A stretch of 7,126 bases of DNA from NCBI GenBank assembly GCA_018970625.1, contig JAGWVZ010000186.1, positions 1 to 7,126 of the forward strand, in the 5' to 3' direction. The stretch comes from Myxococcales bacterium (GTDB lineage Bacteria > Myxococcota > Bradymonadia > REDH01). Both the position numbers and the translations under genes were made by a program. This document shows, in pieces, positions 5,227 to 7,126 of the stretch (positions within the stretch are counted from its first letter, which is position 1; each line of letters starts with the position of its first letter). The notes beneath the pieces were generated by a model. The model made no database searches. It saw only the letters and a list, made by a program, of their open reading frames with translations, and was not told the origin of the DNA.

Positions 5227-7126
5227 TGGCGGCCCTGGTAGCGGTTCTGGGTCTGGGTTGTGATGGTCTTGAAGAGCAGGATGCTCCCCGGATCGTGGTG
5301 ACGCCGAGCGAGCTGCAGTTCGACAGCGTAGCGGTGGGCTCGACGACGACCTCGTTCGTCACGGTGAGCAATCAGGGTCTGGTAGACCTGAACATCTCGT
5401 CGATCAGCCTCGAGCTCACGACGGATTTTGTGACCATTACGTCGGCTACGTCACTGGTGGTGGGCCCCGGGGCAGAAGAGATTGTGACGTTGTCCTTCAC
5501 GCCTACGACACCCGCGAACACCGAAGGCTCGCTGGTATTTCGCAGCAATGACCCGCTGAACAGCGAGTTGCGCGTGCCGGTGGGCTCGCCGTTGCTGATT
5601 CCCGTGCCCAACATCGTGCGCAAGAACCCCGATATCGCGCCCGATGTGCTCGACTTCGGTCTGGTCGCCGAAGGCACGACAACAACGCTCGATCGCGTGA
5701 TTCAAAATGTTGGCGAGGCGCCTCTGATCATCTGCAACGCCTTTGTGACGGGCTCGCCCGACGTAACCTCGGACCTTGCAAACGCGTTGCAAGCGGCACG
5801 GAACGCACAGGGTCTGGTGGTTGTTGCGCCGCTCACTTCTGATACGGGTGAGTCTCAGGCGCTGGAATTCGAGCTGACCTATGCGCCACCTTCGCCCGGC
5901 GCCGACGAGGCCGACCTGGTGATTGAGTACGACGAGCAGGGCTTTCTGGACCAGGCGTGCGCCGAAGATCGGATTCAGACCACCCGCTTTCCCATCACGG
6001 GAGAAGCAGGGTCGCCCTTTCTGCGCGTAAACCCCAACCCGGTGAATTTCGGCGAGTCGCCCGTCAACGTGACGAGCGAAGAGGTGGTCACCCTGACCAA
6101 TGCGGGCGAGCTGCCGCTGGAGATCTTCAACGTGCGTCTGGACCGCGACCGTACGCCGGGCGAGTTCCAGCTGGTTGACTCCAGCCAGATCCCGGCGGTC
6201 GTGCCGGCAGGCGAGTCGGTGTCGGTGCTGACCACTTATCTGCCCCGGGCCGAGCTGGGACATGCCGGTGTACTGCAGATTGAGCATGCGGACGGCGCCG
6301 GTGGACGACGCACCACCGAAGTCGCCATGGCGGGCGTCGGTGTACCCGACACCTGCCCGGTCGCCATTGCCCGCGCCTATGTTCAGGAAGATGCGCTCAA
6401 CCGCACGGGGACCGAGATCGACTGGGCGCTGCCGCTTCAGACGCTCGTTCTGGATGGTACGCAGTCGCTGGATCCAGAGGGCGGCGACCTCATTCTGTAT
6501 GAATGGGAGATCACCGAACGGGCACAGGGCTCGGTCAACGGTCTGCGGCCGTTCTCGGGCGACCCCGAGAACGAGGCCGTCCGTCAGTACTTCCTGCCGC
6601 TGGCCGGCACCTATGAGTTCACCCTCAACGTCGTTGACGCAACCGGATTTGAGGCCTGCGAGAAAGCCACCGTGGTCGTGACCGTGACCCCTCAGGAAGC
6701 CATCTCCATTGAGGTTATCTGGGACAACCCCTCTGACCCCGACCAGAACGATCAGGAAGGTTCTGACGTGGACCTGCACTTTGTTAAAATGCCCAATGCA
6801 TGGTTCAGCCAGCCCTGGGATACCTACTTCGCCAATATCGAGCCCAGCTGGGGCCCCGAGCTGCCCAGCCTCGACATCGACGACACCGATGGCGCCGGCC
6901 CCGAAACCATTCAGCTGGATAATCCTGCCAACGATGAATGTTACGCCATCGGCGTCCACTACTTCCGCGCCTTCTTCGACGTCGCGTACCCCACCGTGCG
7001 CATTTACATCGACGGCGTGCGTCGAGCTGAGTTCGTCGGTGTGCTCGACGACACCGATTCCTACTGGGACGTGGCGCGCATTCACTGGCCCTCCAGAACC
7101 ATCTATCCCGTCGACGAGTACATCGA
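5199..7126 (+). CDS. Surface lipoprotein: three choice-of-anchor-D/ASH-like domains, PKD-like domain, DUF2135/YfaP-like domain; 3' end missing
   Basis: The frame is open for 642 codons to the window edge. Residues 1-21 form a lipoprotein signal (R5, hydrophobic core, then LGLGC with C21; Gly at -3 is not canonical but occurs in myxobacterial-type lipoproteins). Three Ig-like beta domains follow: about 31-127 (VTPSELQFDSVAVGSTTTS, then LSFTPTTP), about 145-270 (PDVLDFGLVAEGTTTT) and about 274-383 (VNPNPVNFGESP, then VVTLTNAGELPLEI). They have the 'F-G-V-x-x-G, N-x-G' signature of ASH/choice-of-anchor-D domains. A PKD-like domain spans about 386-508 (LDGTQSLDPEGGD, then GTYEFTLNVVDATG). The last part carries GSDVDLH (521-527), W-G-P and LDIDDTDG (558-565), as in DUF2135/YfaP-like domains; the acidic cluster may bind calcium. 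It is probably a cell-envelope structural or adhesive protein with no evident enzymatic site. The start at 5199 is the only one that begins directly with the signal peptide; its ribosome site is weak. It has its own promoter and a structured leader. Confidence 0.85.
   Translation, partial: MFWTRCLLLMAALVAVLGLGCDGLEEQDAPRIVVTPSELQFDSVAVGSTTTSFVTVSNQGLVDLNISSISLELTTDFVTITSATSLVVGPGAEEIVTLSFTPTTPANTEGSLVFRSNDPLNSELRVPVGSPLLIPVPNIVRKNPDIAPDVLDFGLVAEGTTTTLDRVIQNVGEAPLIICNAFVTGSPDVTSDLANALQAARNAQGLVVVAPLTSDTGESQALEFELTYAPPSPGADEADLVIEYDEQGFLDQACAEDRIQTTRFPITGEAGSPFLRVNPNPVNFGESPVNVTSEEVVTLTNAGELPLEIFNVRLDRDRTPGEFQLVDSSQIPAVVPAGESVSVLTTYLPRAELGHAGVLQIEHADGAGGRRTTEVAMAGVGVPDTCPVAIARAYVQEDALNRTGTEIDWALPLQTLVLDGTQSLDPEGGDLILYEWEITERAQGSVNGLRPFSGDPENEAVRQYFLPLAGTYEFTLNVVDATGFEACEKATVVVTVTPQEAISIEVIWDNPSDPDQNDQEGSDVDLHFVKMPNAWFSQPWDTYFANIEPSWGPELPSLDIDDTDGAGPETIQLDNPANDECYAIGVHYFRAFFDVAYPTVRIYIDGVRRAEFVGVLDDTDSYWDVARIHWPSRTIYPVDEYI

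Noticed and set aside
5451..7085. Long minus-strand open frame of 544 codons
   Set aside because: Antisense to the surface lipoprotein, whose plus frame is open to the edge with clear domains. The minus translation is Gly/Val/Arg/His-rich with no recognisable motif; long antisense frames are common at this GC.

Overview
The window looks like chromosomal DNA from a GC-rich, Gram-negative, predator- or deltaproteobacteria-like organism (Myxococcota, Bradymonadia or a relative). This is inferred from the strong G/C third-position bias, the lipoproteins with GC-rich lipoboxes, the choice-of-anchor D/PKD-type surface lipoprotein, and the 'W-x-x-x-GPF' plus TPR secreted protein, all typical of those lineages. 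No species can be named from the sequence alone. I see no transposase, tRNA, rRNA, CRISPR array or attachment site.

Layout: two minus-strand genes on the left and two plus-strand genes on the right, diverging from a ~200-bp region at 4178-4378. (1) 1-1888, minus, running off the left edge: the N-terminal ~629 residues of an exported TPR protein whose front half resembles the N-terminal region of DUF3857/transglutaminase-type proteins. (2) 2042-4177, minus, complete: a 711-residue two-part protein, an N-terminal DUF455-type ferritin-like (diiron) domain fused to a C-terminal ATP-grasp ligase-like domain. (3) 4379-5014, plus, complete: a glutathione peroxidase-family thiol peroxidase carrying a lipoprotein signal peptide. 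(4) 5199-7126, plus, running off the right edge: a lipoprotein with three ASH/choice-of-anchor-D-like beta domains, a PKD-like domain and a C-terminal DUF2135/YfaP-like acidic domain.

Regulatory sequence: a TTGACA-N17-TACGAT promoter precedes gene 4, and its predicted transcript begins almost exactly at an 11-bp interrupted stem-loop. A TTGACA-N17-AACACT promoter and a GGTGA ribosome site fix the start of gene 2 at 4177. A 10-bp direct repeat with an exact 20-bp period lies in the divergent region.

The genes do not form one obvious pathway. Three of the four products are predicted to be exported or lipid-anchored. The two central divergent genes both have redox-type chemistry (a putative diiron centre and a thiol peroxidase), but a functional link is only inference. 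The most novel element is the DUF455-ATP-grasp fusion, for which I know no characterised homologue with this architecture.
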